Below, piece after piece: positions 33,934 through 43,237 of a stretch of 64,000 nt of DNA (positions are counted from its first letter, which is position 1; each line of letters begins with the position of its first letter). The stretch covers positions 3,484,903 through 3,548,902 of the forward strand of contig NZ_CP017634.1 of the NCBI RefSeq assembly GCF_002777255.1, given 5' to 3'. A model generated the notes under the pieces. That model was not told the origin of the DNA. It saw nothing but the letters and a program-made list of their open reading frames with translations, and searched no databases. The DNA is from Candidatus Formimonas warabiya (GTDB lineage Bacteria > Bacillota > Dehalobacteriia > Dehalobacteriales > Dehalobacteriaceae). Both the position numbers and the translations under genes were made by a program.

Positions 33934-33954
33934 TGTTGCAGTGTCACTGTAACA
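33934..33954. promoter_or_regulatory. Candidate upstream activator site (21-base palindrome)
   Basis: TGTTGCAGTG and CACTGTAACA flank a central T, giving a near-perfect dyad (one mismatch). It lies about 215 bases upstream of the -24 element and 66 bases before the activator start, where an AcoR-type enhancer-binding protein would be expected to bind. The rest of 33569-34019 has no gene. Confidence 0.55.
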
Positions 33955-34019
33955 TTATTGGACATGTAATATATATGGACATCCTAGGCGGATATTTTTC
34001 TTGATGGGAGATGGCATTG

Positions 34020-35972
34020 ATGGAAACTCTGGAGACCAGAAAAGAATCACTGAAAAAAGCGTGGGAAACCTTTGTCCATGACAGCAGTATTGACCCCACA
34101 GTAAGGCCTGTCATCGCCGAGTCGTGGGGACGGAGCAAGGCGCTGGGCATCGATCCCAATGTTTTCCGCATCCAAAGAACGGCCCCGGACACGATCGAAA
34201 AAGAATTATCGGACCAGCAACAATTTATTAATACTTCCTTGTCCATCATGAAAAACCTTTTCGATTTCGTGCAGGGGACAGGCTTTCTCATCTCCTTGGC
34301 CGACAAAAACGGCATGATTCTTGACCTGGTAGGCGAGGACAAAATCGTCAAAAAAGCAGGGACCCATATTGGAGACATCTGGACCGAGGAATCCCTGGGC
34401 ACCAATTCTATCTGTCTTTCTCTCCTGACTCGGGCCCCGATTCAAGTTTTTGCGGCGGAACACTATTTAACATCCTTCCACAGCTGGACCTGCTCCTCCG
34501 CGCCCATCTTCGATGAAAACGGGGCCATCCTGGGCGTGCTCTCCATGACCGGGGAATGCGATCAGGTCCATTTACATACCCTGGGCATGGTGGTGGCCGG
34601 CGTAAATGCCATTAAAGACAACCTGCAGATGCAAACATCCTTTAAACAAATCGCTATCTCCAACACCTATAAGACTGCCATTATGGAATCCATCGACGAG
34701 GGCATTGTGGCCTTGACCACAGAGGGAGCGGTAACCCATATCAACAATACGGCCAGAAGGATTCTGAAAATCGACCGGCCCATGAAGGAAATTGTGGGCA
34801 CTCTTTTGCGCCAGGTGCTCGGATCCCACCACCCTCTTTGCGACAAGATTGAAAACTGTTTCAAGATATCCAACGGTGACATATTTTTCATGGATGAGGG
34901 AAGTTTTACCGTCACCCACCGGCTGATCCACTCCCGGGACAATCAAATTATCGGCATGGTATTGGTCCTACGGGAAATGAAAATGATGAAAAAACTGGTC
35001 AATGGGATGGTGGGAGCGCGGGCCCGCTACACATTCCACGATATCATCGGCAATAACACCAAATTCAAAGAAACCATCAAACTTGCCAAGGCTGCGGGCA
35101 ACAGCGTTTCCAATGTTTTATTGCTGGGTGAAAGCGGTACAGGGAAGGAAATTTTTGCCCAGTCCATTCACAATGCCGGGCCGCGGCGGTCAGGTCCTTT
35201 CCTGGGTATCAACTGTGCCGCTCTGCCTCGGGGGTTGATTGAAAGTGAACTATTCGGCTATGCCGAGGGAGCATTCACCGGAGCAAAAAAAGGAGGTAAC
35301 CCGGGGAAATTCGAATTGGCTGACGGAGGCACATTTTTCCTTGATGAAATAGGCGAGATGTCTCTCGATCTTCAGGCGATTCTGTTGAGAGTTCTACAGG
35401 AAAGCTCGATTGTCCGAATAGGAGGTAAAGAAATAATCCCCGTAGATGTGCGTATCATCGCCGCTACCAACAAAGACCTTTTGAAGGAAATTAAAATCGG
35501 GAATTTCAGGAGAGACTTATACTACAGATTAAATGTTTTAACCATCAACATTCCTCCCCTGCAGAAAAGAAAAGACGATATAAGCACACTGGCAACGTAT
35601 TTCCTTAATATCTTGAATCAAAGATTGAATACGAATGTAAAGTTCATAAGCGACGAAGTATTGGAGATATTCGGCAGCTATCACTGGCCAGGTAATATCA
35701 GGGAACTGCAAAATATTTTGGAGAGAGCGATAAATATTACAAACGGCAACACTATTATTCCCGCAAGCTTGCCGGAATTTATGTTCAGTCCCAACGGCAC
35801 GCCAAAAAACATCGCGGCCGGCAGCCAAGTACCTTTGAAGGAATATGAAAAGCAACTGATAATCTCCCTATTAGAAGAGCATAATGGCAACCGGGCAAAG
35901 GTTGCAAAAATCCTTAACATCTCAAGAACAACCCTCTACAGAAAGATAGACGACTACAACATCGGGATTTAA
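34020..35972 (+). CDS. Sigma-54-dependent transcription activator (AcoR type)
   Basis: The start is ATG 34020, nine bases after GGGAG; ATG 34011 touches that site (650 residues from 34020). Order of domains: GAF-like sensor (about 60-190, including SWTCSSAPIFDENGAILGVL), PAS (about 225-320), AAA+ core (about 345-570) and Fis-type HTH (about 605-645, NRAKVAKILNISRTTLYRKI). The core has Walker A GESGTGKE, the sigma-54 contact loop GAFTGA and Walker B GGTFFLDEIGEM. All catalytic parts look intact. It is transcribed away from the island and probably activates the -24/-12 promoter at 33704-33719 on sensing the substrate or a metabolite. Confidence 0.93.
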   Translation: METLETRKESLKKAWETFVHDSSIDPTVRPVIAESWGRSKALGIDPNVFRIQRTAPDTIEKELSDQQQFINTSLSIMKNLFDFVQGTGFLISLADKNGMILDLVGEDKIVKKAGTHIGDIWTEESLGTNSICLSLLTRAPIQVFAAEHYLTSFHSWTCSSAPIFDENGAILGVLSMTGECDQVHLHTLGMVVAGVNAIKDNLQMQTSFKQIAISNTYKTAIMESIDEGIVALTTEGAVTHINNTARRILKIDRPMKEIVGTLLRQVLGSHHPLCDKIENCFKISNGDIFFMDEGSFTVTHRLIHSRDNQIIGMVLVLREMKMMKKLVNGMVGARARYTFHDIIGNNTKFKETIKLAKAAGNSVSNVLLLGESGTGKEIFAQSIHNAGPRRSGPFLGINCAALPRGLIESELFGYAEGAFTGAKKGGNPGKFELADGGTFFLDEIGEMSLDLQAILLRVLQESSIVRIGGKEIIPVDVRIIAATNKDLLKEIKIGNFRRDLYYRLNVLTINIPPLQKRKDDISTLATYFLNILNQRLNTNVKFISDEVLEIFGSYHWPGNIRELQNILERAINITNGNTIIPASLPEFMFSPNGTPKNIAAGSQVPLKEYEKQLIISLLEEHNGNRAKVAKILNISRTTLYRKIDDYNIGI

Positions 35973-36242
35973 AAAAATCTATCAGGATTTTTGGGTAAAC
36001 TAAAGACAGGATCGATTTCTGACCCTGTCTTATCTATTCCCAGTCCTCCGCTTCTTTCTGCATTCGACAATTTCATTTTAGGCCTCCCTATGGGAGGCCG
36101 TCGCAAATTTGCCCCTTATTTGCATCGAGCTAATAATTTTTCCCATTTTGCATCCACAGCCAGAATAGCCAGAGGACGGTTCCCCCTGGTTACCCCCAGA
36201 AAAATAGACGAATACCATATTGAAGCTTAAAAAAGCGGTATG
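35973..36242. other. Intergenic stretch with two hairpins
   Basis: No gene is seen. AAGACAGG (36003-36010) pairs with CCTGTCTT (36024-36031) just after the activator gene, without a clear T run. GGCCTCCC-TAT-GGGAGGCC (36081-36099) is a perfect eight-base hairpin. They may end activator transcription or be small repeats. Confidence 0.45.
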
Positions 36243-36285
36243 AAAAAACAACCTCACAACAGGTATTTGTTGTGAGGTTGCTGTT
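36243..36285 (-). terminator. Rho-independent terminator after pyrophosphatase copy 2
   Basis: It has the same AACCTCACAACA stem and six-base loop as the terminator at 4392-4435, with the T run on the minus strand. Two substitutions at the foot of the stem distinguish it. It marks one edge of the duplicated segment. Confidence 0.9.
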
Positions 36286-36313
36286 TAAATTGCAAAACCA
36301 AAATAGATATTTT

Positions 36314-38752
36314 CTACTTATCCTGAATCCTCATGCCATAGAAGGAACGCCAGACGAAGAACAGGGCAATGGCCAGGAAGACAAAGCCGATCGTGGGCGC
36401 AATATTCCGGAAGGATTCGGAAATCGCCATTTCCATGGCCAGCAAACCAAATAAGGTGGTGAATTTAATGATCGGGTTCAGCGCTACGGAGGAGGTATCT
36501 TTAAAGGGATCTCCCACCGTATCCCCCACTACTGTGGCATCATGCAAGGGAGTGCCTTTTTCTTTCAGGTCTACTTCTACTACCTTCTTGGAATTATCCC
36601 AGCATCCGCCCGCATTGGCCATAAATACCGCTTGGTACAGTCCAAATACGGCAATGGAAATCAGGTAGGCTACAAAGAGGGCTACCGGTTCATTGCTGTT
36701 TTTCGGGGCCGACAGGCAGGCAAAGGCCATGGCAAAGGAGAAGATGACGATAAAGATGTTGAACATGCCGTTCTGAGCATACTGGGTACATATTTTGACC
36801 ACTTCTTTGGACTTTTCTGTGGCCGCTTTCTGGTTGGCATTTTCGTCCAGGGAGATGTTCTTTTTGATATATTCTACCGCCCGGTAGGCCCCCGTGGTTA
36901 CGGCCTGGGTGGACGCTCCGGTAAACCAGTAGATTACCGCGCCCCCGCACAGGAAGCCTAAGATGGTGTAGGGGTTCAAAATGTTGAGGATGGTTTCCGG
37001 CTCCACCCCTAAGACATTCCGGATGACGAGAATTAAGGAGAAGATCATGGTGGTGGCGCCTACCACAGCCGTACCGATTAAGACGGGTTTCGCCGTGGCC
37101 TTGAAGGTGTTCCCCGCACCGTCGTTGGCCTCTAGATAATGTTTGGCTTTTTCAAAATCAGGTTTGAAGCCGAATTTTCCCTGAATTTCTTTTTCGATAT
37201 CGGGGATGGATTCGATTAAGGATAGTTCGTAGATGGACTGGGCATTATCCGTGACCGGTCCGTAACTGTCTACGGCAATGGTCACAGGACCCATGCCCAG
37301 GAAGCCAAAGGCCACCAAACCAAACGCGAAAATGGAGGGATAAATCATGATTTCCCCTAATCCGTATCCGCTGGCAAAATAGGCGGCAAACATTAAGCCG
37401 AAGAAGACCATGCCCATCCAGAAACCGCTGAAATTACCCGCTACTAAACCGGATAAGATATTTAAGGAAGAACCCCCTTCCCGGGACGCTTTCACTACTT
37501 CCGCCACGTGAGAGGACTTGGGGCTGGTGAATATTTTCGTGAATTCGGGGATCAAGGCCGCCCCCAGGGTGCCGCAGCTGATGATGATGGAGAGCACGAA
37601 CCAGAGGCCCTGCGCCATTTGATCCAGTTCTGATCCCGGTCCCAGCATCAGGTAGCTGATGGCAAAGGTGACGATGATGGAAAGGATCGAGGTAATCCAC
37701 ACCAGATTGGTCAGGGGCTGTTCGAAATCGAAGTCGTCTTTGTTGCTGTATTTCGCCTGGCTGAATACTTTGTTCACATAGAAAGAAGCGATGGAGGTGA
37801 TGATCATTAAAATCCGCATCACAAAGATCCAGGTCAACATGGTGCTCTGCAGGGAGCTGTCCACTGCCAGCACAATAAAGGACACTAAGGCCACACCGGT
37901 CACACCGTAAGTCTCGAATCCGTCCGCCGTCGGTCCTACGCTGTCTCCGGCGTTGTCCCCCGTGCAGTCCGCAATCACGCCCGGGTTCCGCGGGTCGTCT
38001 TCTTTAATCTTAAAGACGATTTTCATCAGGTCGGAGCCGATGTCGGCGATCTTGGTGAAGATACCCCCGGCAATACGCAAGGCGCTGGCTCCCAAGGACT
38101 CACCGATGGCAAAGCCGATAAAGCTGGCCCCGGCCAGTTCCCGGGGTACAAAAATCAGAATGATCAGCATCATGATCAATTCCACGCAGATGAGCAGCAC
38201 ACCAATGCTCATGCCCGCATCCAGGGGGATATTTAAAAGCTTCAAAGGCTTTCTTTCCAAAGCGGCAAAAGCCATCCGGCTGTTGGCCAGGGTATTCATG
38301 CGGATCCCATACCAGGCTACACTGTAAGAACCCAGAATGCCGATCACCGTCCAGCACAGAATCAGCAGCACCCCGCCTACGGATGTGCCTTGGAGGAAGC
38401 CGAAGTAGAAGGCAATACAAATAGCAATGAAAGCAAGCAGAATTAAGAGAAATTTACCCTGTTGGACCAGATAGGTTTTGCAGGTTTCATAAATGATATT
38501 TGCCACATCCAGCATGGATTTGTGGGCCCGGATCTTTTTTACTCTGGTAAATTGGTAGAAACCAAAGAGCATGCCCAAAAGACAAACCCCGATGCCGAAT
38601 GTAAGTGAAGTATTCTGCGCCGGCGTTAATTCCGGAATCTTCAGGTTGGCTTCACTGGCAAAGGCCATGGCCGGCGAAAGCAGTAACATAAGCATAGTAA
38701 ATAATCCTTTAAACATCGCTTTCGCCGTTTTCTTTTTGGATATTGCATCCAT
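36314..38752 (-). CDS. hppA: Membrane-bound ion-pumping pyrophosphatase, copy 2
   Basis: Encodes 812 residues. From the PAMAFASEANL segment (about residue 28) to the end the protein is the same as copy 1 at 4463-6901. I counted about eleven base differences, all silent. The first 27 codons differ strongly between copies (MDAISKKKTAKAMFKGLFTM here, MDAKPKKKMLSATWGGFLG there). All catalytic acidic residues and the Lys in GNTFKA are kept. Unlike copy 1 it has its own promoter and leader with palindromes, so the two copies are likely expressed under different conditions. Its place beside the acyl-CoA ligase and activator genes would suit recovery of PPi from acid activation. Confidence 0.93.
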   Translation of the reverse strand: MDAISKKKTAKAMFKGLFTMLMLLLSPAMAFASEANLKIPELTPAQNTSLTFGIGVCLLGMLFGFYQFTRVKKIRAHKSMLDVANIIYETCKTYLVQQGKFLLILLAFIAICIAFYFGFLQGTSVGGVLLILCWTVIGILGSYSVAWYGIRMNTLANSRMAFAALERKPLKLLNIPLDAGMSIGVLLICVELIMMLIILIFVPRELAGASFIGFAIGESLGASALRIAGGIFTKIADIGSDLMKIVFKIKEDDPRNPGVIADCTGDNAGDSVGPTADGFETYGVTGVALVSFIVLAVDSSLQSTMLTWIFVMRILMIITSIASFYVNKVFSQAKYSNKDDFDFEQPLTNLVWITSILSIIVTFAISYLMLGPGSELDQMAQGLWFVLSIIISCGTLGAALIPEFTKIFTSPKSSHVAEVVKASREGGSSLNILSGLVAGNFSGFWMGMVFFGLMFAAYFASGYGLGEIMIYPSIFAFGLVAFGFLGMGPVTIAVDSYGPVTDNAQSIYELSLIESIPDIEKEIQGKFGFKPDFEKAKHYLEANDGAGNTFKATAKPVLIGTAVVGATTMIFSLILVIRNVLGVEPETILNILNPYTILGFLCGGAVIYWFTGASTQAVTTGAYRAVEYIKKNISLDENANQKAATEKSKEVVKICTQYAQNGMFNIFIVIFSFAMAFACLSAPKNSNEPVALFVAYLISIAVFGLYQAVFMANAGGCWDNSKKVVEVDLKEKGTPLHDATVVGDTVGDPFKDTSSVALNPIIKFTTLFGLLAMEMAISESFRNIAPTIGFVFLAIALFFVWRSFYGMRIQDK

Positions 38753-38825
38753 TTGTTCAAATCACTCCCTTTAAAATTATAGAATCTATGTAAAATAATG
38801 GAACTCATAAAGTTCCTTACTTTGT

Positions 38826-38838
38826 GGGAAGCGCTCCC
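38826..38838. promoter_or_regulatory. Operator-like palindrome in the pyrophosphatase-2 leader
   Basis: GGGAAGCGCTCCC is a LacI/CcpA-style dyad lying between the promoter and the gene. A second perfect palindrome, GGAACT-CATAA-AGTTCC, lies nearby (about 38801-38817) and may form an RNA hairpin in the leader. Confidence 0.4.
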
Positions 38839-38892
38839 TCAACAACAGCTATTATATTATAATATGGGTAAATAGATTATTCAATATGCACC

Positions 38893-38922
38893 ATTATAGA
38901 ACTTTCGGCAAATTCACGTCAA
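38893..38922 (-). promoter_or_regulatory. Predicted sigma-A promoter of pyrophosphatase copy 2
   Basis: On the minus strand TTGACG (38917-38922) and TATAAT (38893-38898) are 18 bases apart, about 140 bases before the start codon. AT-rich sequence with further TATAAT-like words follows, so alternative starts are possible. Confidence 0.6.
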
Positions 38923-38997
38923 GGTTATGGACAATTATAGAAATAAATCTCTACAGATCGCAATTTTTTTGCATTCCGCCAGGACACTTCCCCCCCC

Positions 38998-39945
38998 TTA
39001 CCGAAGCAGCACCCAAACAATACAGGGAATTGTGACCATAGACAACAAAGTACTGACAAAGATGAATCTGGACGCCAGGTGATAATCGTTGCCATACTTG
39101 GCGGATAGAATAGAAGTAATGGCTGCCACAGGCATGGCAGCATAAAGCACCGGTATGTTCATCAGGTAGCCGGTGAAATGGAATAATTTCAATAGACCGA
39201 AGATGATGAGGGGCAGGAAAAGTAATCTTTCCAAACTGCACAGCAGTACCTTCAGGTCCCGGAAAATGACTCTTACCTCGATATCTCCTAAAGCAGAACC
39301 AATAAAAATCATGGATAAAGGGGTCGTTAAGCTTCCTAATAATTGCAGGGATTGATGCACCGGTCCCGGTAATTTAGTGGAAGTGACCAGGAGAAGGAAT
39401 CCGATAGCAACGGCGATGATGCTGGGGTTGACGATTTGCTTCAGCATGGGAAGCCAGGAACTGACCGCGTGATTCGTCGCCGCTTCCTGGGCCGGCCGGC
39501 ACACCACCATCACCCCGAAGGTCCACACAAACAAGGCAAAAGAGACATCGAATACCGCCATAAAAAATATCCCCGGTTCTCCAAAAATGGCATATGCCAC
39601 AGGAAATCCCATAAAACTGGTATTGCCGAAGACAAGGCCGAATTGAAAGATATCCCGGGTTGTGCCCTTTACTTTCAACACCTTGACCAAAGGGTATGAC
39701 AATAAAATAAAGATCAGATAGGTGCACAAGGATATCAGTAATAACTGGCCGCTTTCTGCCAGCAGTTTTCCCGATAAGCTTAAACCGTTTAAAGAAACAA
39801 TGATAATGGCGGGTAAGGAAACATAGACCAGAAGATTTCCCACATCCTGGTTCATATGATTGCTGATTAGCCTGGTTTTTTTACAGAAATATCCTACCCC
39901 GATCAGTAAAAATAATACCAAAATTTGCATCAATACTTTCAGCAT
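38998..39945 (-). CDS. AEC-family transporter (auxin-efflux-carrier type permease)
   Basis: The start is ATG 39943-39945 after GCGGAGG (315 residues); the longer frame has no ribosome site. About ten hydrophobic spans form two inverted halves. Typical blocks are VGNLLVYVSLPAIIIVSL, FGNTSFMGFPVAYAIFG and AAMPVAAITSILSAKYGND. AEC proteins move organic anions such as malate or malonate, and some amino acids. It follows the chemosensory operon after 173 bases and could be co-transcribed. The substrate is unknown; a dicarboxylate would suit the metabolism encoded in the window. Confidence 0.88.
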   Translation of the reverse strand: MLKVLMQILVLFLLIGVGYFCKKTRLISNHMNQDVGNLLVYVSLPAIIIVSLNGLSLSGKLLAESGQLLLISLCTYLIFILLSYPLVKVLKVKGTTRDIFQFGLVFGNTSFMGFPVAYAIFGEPGIFFMAVFDVSFALFVWTFGVMVVCRPAQEAATNHAVSSWLPMLKQIVNPSIIAVAIGFLLLVTSTKLPGPVHQSLQLLGSLTTPLSMIFIGSALGDIEVRVIFRDLKVLLCSLERLLFLPLIIFGLLKLFHFTGYLMNIPVLYAAMPVAAITSILSAKYGNDYHLASRFIFVSTLLSMVTIPCIVWVLLR

Positions 39946-40118
39946 ACGACCTCCGCTTTGGGTGCCCGGGCAACCAAAATAGAGAAGTCGCAAGATCGCC
40001 ACGTTACATCGTGCCTCCCACGTCTTCTCTATCTTCCTCTCGTCGAAAAGTTGTTTCATGGATCATCTATGGATGGACCTATCTTACCAGACCACAACGT
40101 TAATTTCAAGCATCAGAC

Positions 40119-40523
40119 CTATTCTTTATTTTGGATCAGCCCCAGCTTCCGGAGCACCTCAACAAGCTTTTCCGTATCAATGGGTTTGCTGGCATAAGCA
40201 TCACAACCCGCTTCAAAGGCATTCTGGACAATTTGTGTCTTTGCCAAAGCCGTAGTCATAATCACTTTCACCCGCTTTTCGGGAAGGATGCCTTTTTGCA
40301 CCTCCAAATCTTTGATCGCTTTTAAGATTTTTACCCCATCCACTTTCGGCATCATAATATCCAGACAGATCAGGTCATAGGGCTTGTCCTCCTTAATGGC
40401 CATTAAAAATGCATCTAAGGTCTCCAGTCCGTCTACCGTCATATCGCATTCCCCAAACTGGGATAGAAATTTAAATAAGAATTTCCTGCTGGATAAATCG
40501 TCTTCGGCAATTAGAATCCTCAT
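40119..40523 (-). CDS. Stand-alone response regulator (CheY-like receiver)
   Basis: Encodes 134 residues forming a single receiver domain. The acidic pocket is in ILIAEDDLSSRKFL, the phospho-acceptor Asp in LICLDIMMPKVDG, the Thr in VKVIMTTALAK and the Lys in ASKPIDTEKL. No output domain is present. It lies directly downstream of the hybrid kinase (2-base gap), and is the natural target of that kinase's Hpt domain. It is distinct from the CheY at 49507-49869. Confidence 0.92.
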   Translation of the reverse strand: MRILIAEDDLSSRKFLFKFLSQFGECDMTVDGLETLDAFLMAIKEDKPYDLICLDIMMPKVDGVKILKAIKDLEVQKGILPEKRVKVIMTTALAKTQIVQNAFEAGCDAYASKPIDTEKLVEVLRKLGLIQNKE

Positions 40524-40525
40524 GG

Positions 40526-43222
40526 CTACACCCCCCTTCCGTTTAGAACCGTTGATTTTTTAAAGGTATCCCATTCATGTTTAATTAGTTTTACATAGTT
40601 CCATATATCGATGAGGGTTCCCCGACGGGCGGCAAGTTCAATCTTAAATGCCATGATCTTGATTTCATCCGCATTCACCCGATTTGACAGCACCTTGATT
40701 TTATGGGCGATTCTTTCCACCGCCTCCAGGTCGTTTTTTTGGAAAGCAGGCTCCAATTCTTCTATACATGCTAATATTTCCCTCAACACCGGAATCATGT
40801 CCTGATCCATGCGAAACTCACTTTTCTTGGTAAAAACAATATTGCCTTGGTCATCAATAAACACCCCGTGGGGTAGGTTTTTGGGCGGATCATCTTTTGC
40901 CGGGGAAATTTTCTCCAAAATGTAATACAATTCTTCCATTTGGATCGGTTTGGCGATATACTCGTCCATGCCCATGGAGAGAAATCTTTCCCGGTCTCCT
41001 TGCAAGGCGTAGGCGGTCAAGGCCACAATCGGCGTGTGCCTGGCGCTTCCCTCCTTCTCTCTTATTCTTCGGGTGGCTTCGATCCCATCCAGTTCAGGCA
41101 TTTGAATATCCATAAGAACGAGATCGAAGTCCCGCCGGTGAAACAAATCTATGGCCTCCTTTCCATTGCCGGCCACTTCCACCACATGCTTCCCTTCTTG
41201 TAACATGCGGGATATCACCTTCTGGTTGATCGCATCATCTTCGGCTAAGAGAATATGCAATGGGTTGTTGGACCGGTAAACCTTCCTCTGTTTGGGTTCT
41301 TCCGGCACGGGTCTGCCCAGCTTGAATTTTAATAAAAAGTAGAAGGTGCTGCCTCGATCCTTTTCGCTTACCACGCCCATGGTTCCGCCCATCATCTCCA
41401 CCAGTTGTTTGGAGATGGCCAGCCCTAAGCCGGTACCGCCGTACTTGCGGGTAAAGGATCTGTCAATTTGGTTGAAACTCTGAAAAAGATTGCCTAAATC
41501 AGATTGGGCGATGCCGATCCCTGTATCCGATACGGCAAATTTCAATTCTGCAGATTCCGGGGTGTGGGCAATGGTTTTGATGGAGACCGTGATTTCTCCG
41601 GCTTCCGTAAACTTAATGGCATTGCTGACCAGGTTATGCAATACCTGTTGCAGCCGGTATGGGTCACCCACCAAAAAGGCTGGAATGGTGGAAGAGAGGG
41701 TATAGTTCAACTCCAGCCCCTTGCTTACGGCCCGGGGAGAATGGGTTTTAATGACCTCTTCCAGGCACTCCCGGAGGGAAAAATTGGTCTCCTCGATCAC
41801 CAGTCTTCCGGCCTCCATCTTGGAAAAATCTAAAATGTCGTTGATAATATTCAGCAGGGAATCGGCACATGTTTTTGCCGTGGCCAGGTTGTCCTTTTGC
41901 TCAAAATTTAAATCGGTGGAAAGGGTTAGATTGATCATGCCCACAATACCATTTAAAGGCGTCCTTATTTCGTGGCTCATGTTTGCCAAGAATTCACTTT
42001 TTGCCCGACTGGCCGCTTCCGCTTCTTCCTTGGCTTCCTTGAGCACCTGTTCCGCAAGTTTTCGCTCCGTTACATCCCGGATGATACTGAGCAGGATCTG
42101 CTTGCCTTCCAGTTCGGCCCCCTGGGAGCTGACTTCCACCGGAAAAGAAGTGCCGTCTTTTCGATAATGGGTCGTCTCAAAGAAAATACCTTTGTGCTCT
42201 GCCTGTTTCATCTGTTTCAGAGCTAAGTCTTTTGCCTTGCGCAAATCGAAGATGGTTAAATTCAGCAGCTCTGTGCGGGTATAGCCATAGGCTTTTACCG
42301 CAGCCTCATTGGCATCAATAATTTGGCCGTCACGTTCCACAAACAGGATAATGTCCCGGGCTGTTTCGGAAAGGAGGCGATACCGGTTTAACCCTTCTTC
42401 CGCACTTTTTAGCTCCGTAATATCATCGATGGCGATCATAATATGGGTTTTGCCATTTAAAGCCACTGGAACCAGATTCACTTTGTACCAGGGTTCCACC
42501 TCTTTTTCCGGCAGTCTACTGGGATATTTGACAATTAAGCCTTGACATGGCTTACCCGTATGGAAGAGCTGGATCACCTTATTGCGCAAATCGCAGCATT
42601 GGCACTCTCCCCCATTGCCGCATCCTTTGGCAAAACTGTAGAGGCATAAAAGGCCTTCACCCAGTTTGCGCCCGACAACTTCCTTCTCGCTTCTCCCAAT
42701 CGTGCGCAGAAAGGTAGGATTTACCTGCTTAATGATCAACTGTTCATCCACAATAATCATACTCATGGGGGCAGCTTCAAAGATGGACTTAAAATTATTG
42801 CGCTCCGTTTTTAATTGTTCCTCCACCTGCCTGATTCTGGTAATATCCCGAAAAACGATCACCATGCCCGTATTCTCCCCCCGGGCATTTCTGATCGGGG
42901 AACAGTTGGCCGAGATATACTTTTTTCTCCCGTCTCTCAACAAGAGGGCCGAGTCCTTCTTTAGTCCGGCTACCCTATCCATCCTGGCTACAGAATCCAT
43001 GAGACTTTCCAGGGGTTCTCCCGTTTCATAATCGATGACTACAAAAACCTGTTGAAAATCTTGGCCATAGGCCTCTTCCGCCCCCCATCCCGTTAAACCT
43101 TCCGCAGCCGTATTCATAAACGTGATTTTACCGTCCAGATCAATGGTAATGACCCCGTCTCCAATACAGGACAGGGTAAATGCCATTTTATCGTCTGCCT
43201 GATTCAGGTATTTTTTGCTCAT
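40526..43222 (-). CDS. Hybrid sensor histidine kinase with PAS, receiver and Hpt domains
   Basis: The start is ATG 43220-43222, five bases after GAAGGTGG (898 residues). Order of domains: three PAS domains (about 10-125, 140-265, 285-395), HisKA with His in FLANMSHEIRTPLNG (about residue 420), HATPase (GLGLAISKQLVEMMGG), receiver (LAEDDAINQKV, phospho-Asp in LVLMDIQMPELDG) and C-terminal Hpt (ERIAHKIKVLSN). No membrane span, so it senses a cytoplasmic signal. The second PAS domain holds five cysteines in CLYSFAKGCGNGGECQCCDL, a possible metal or redox site. The protein sits between CheB and a stand-alone receiver, so it may relay phosphate into the same pathway. Confidence 0.92.
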   Translation of the reverse strand: MSKKYLNQADDKMAFTLSCIGDGVITIDLDGKITFMNTAAEGLTGWGAEEAYGQDFQQVFVVIDYETGEPLESLMDSVARMDRVAGLKKDSALLLRDGRKKYISANCSPIRNARGENTGMVIVFRDITRIRQVEEQLKTERNNFKSIFEAAPMSMIIVDEQLIIKQVNPTFLRTIGRSEKEVVGRKLGEGLLCLYSFAKGCGNGGECQCCDLRNKVIQLFHTGKPCQGLIVKYPSRLPEKEVEPWYKVNLVPVALNGKTHIMIAIDDITELKSAEEGLNRYRLLSETARDIILFVERDGQIIDANEAAVKAYGYTRTELLNLTIFDLRKAKDLALKQMKQAEHKGIFFETTHYRKDGTSFPVEVSSQGAELEGKQILLSIIRDVTERKLAEQVLKEAKEEAEAASRAKSEFLANMSHEIRTPLNGIVGMINLTLSTDLNFEQKDNLATAKTCADSLLNIINDILDFSKMEAGRLVIEETNFSLRECLEEVIKTHSPRAVSKGLELNYTLSSTIPAFLVGDPYRLQQVLHNLVSNAIKFTEAGEITVSIKTIAHTPESAELKFAVSDTGIGIAQSDLGNLFQSFNQIDRSFTRKYGGTGLGLAISKQLVEMMGGTMGVVSEKDRGSTFYFLLKFKLGRPVPEEPKQRKVYRSNNPLHILLAEDDAINQKVISRMLQEGKHVVEVAGNGKEAIDLFHRRDFDLVLMDIQMPELDGIEATRRIREKEGSARHTPIVALTAYALQGDRERFLSMGMDEYIAKPIQMEELYYILEKISPAKDDPPKNLPHGVFIDDQGNIVFTKKSEFRMDQDMIPVLREILACIEELEPAFQKNDLEAVERIAHKIKVLSNRVNADEIKIMAFKIELAARRGTLIDIWNYVKLIKHEWDTFKKSTVLNGRGV

Positions 43223-43237
43223 GGAAACCACCTTCAA

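Noticed and set aside
33569..34010. CRISPR-like or tandem repeats in the regulatory region
   Set aside because: Repeated words such as ATGTACATT are not evenly spaced and have no constant repeat unit; the region is better explained as promoter and activator sites.
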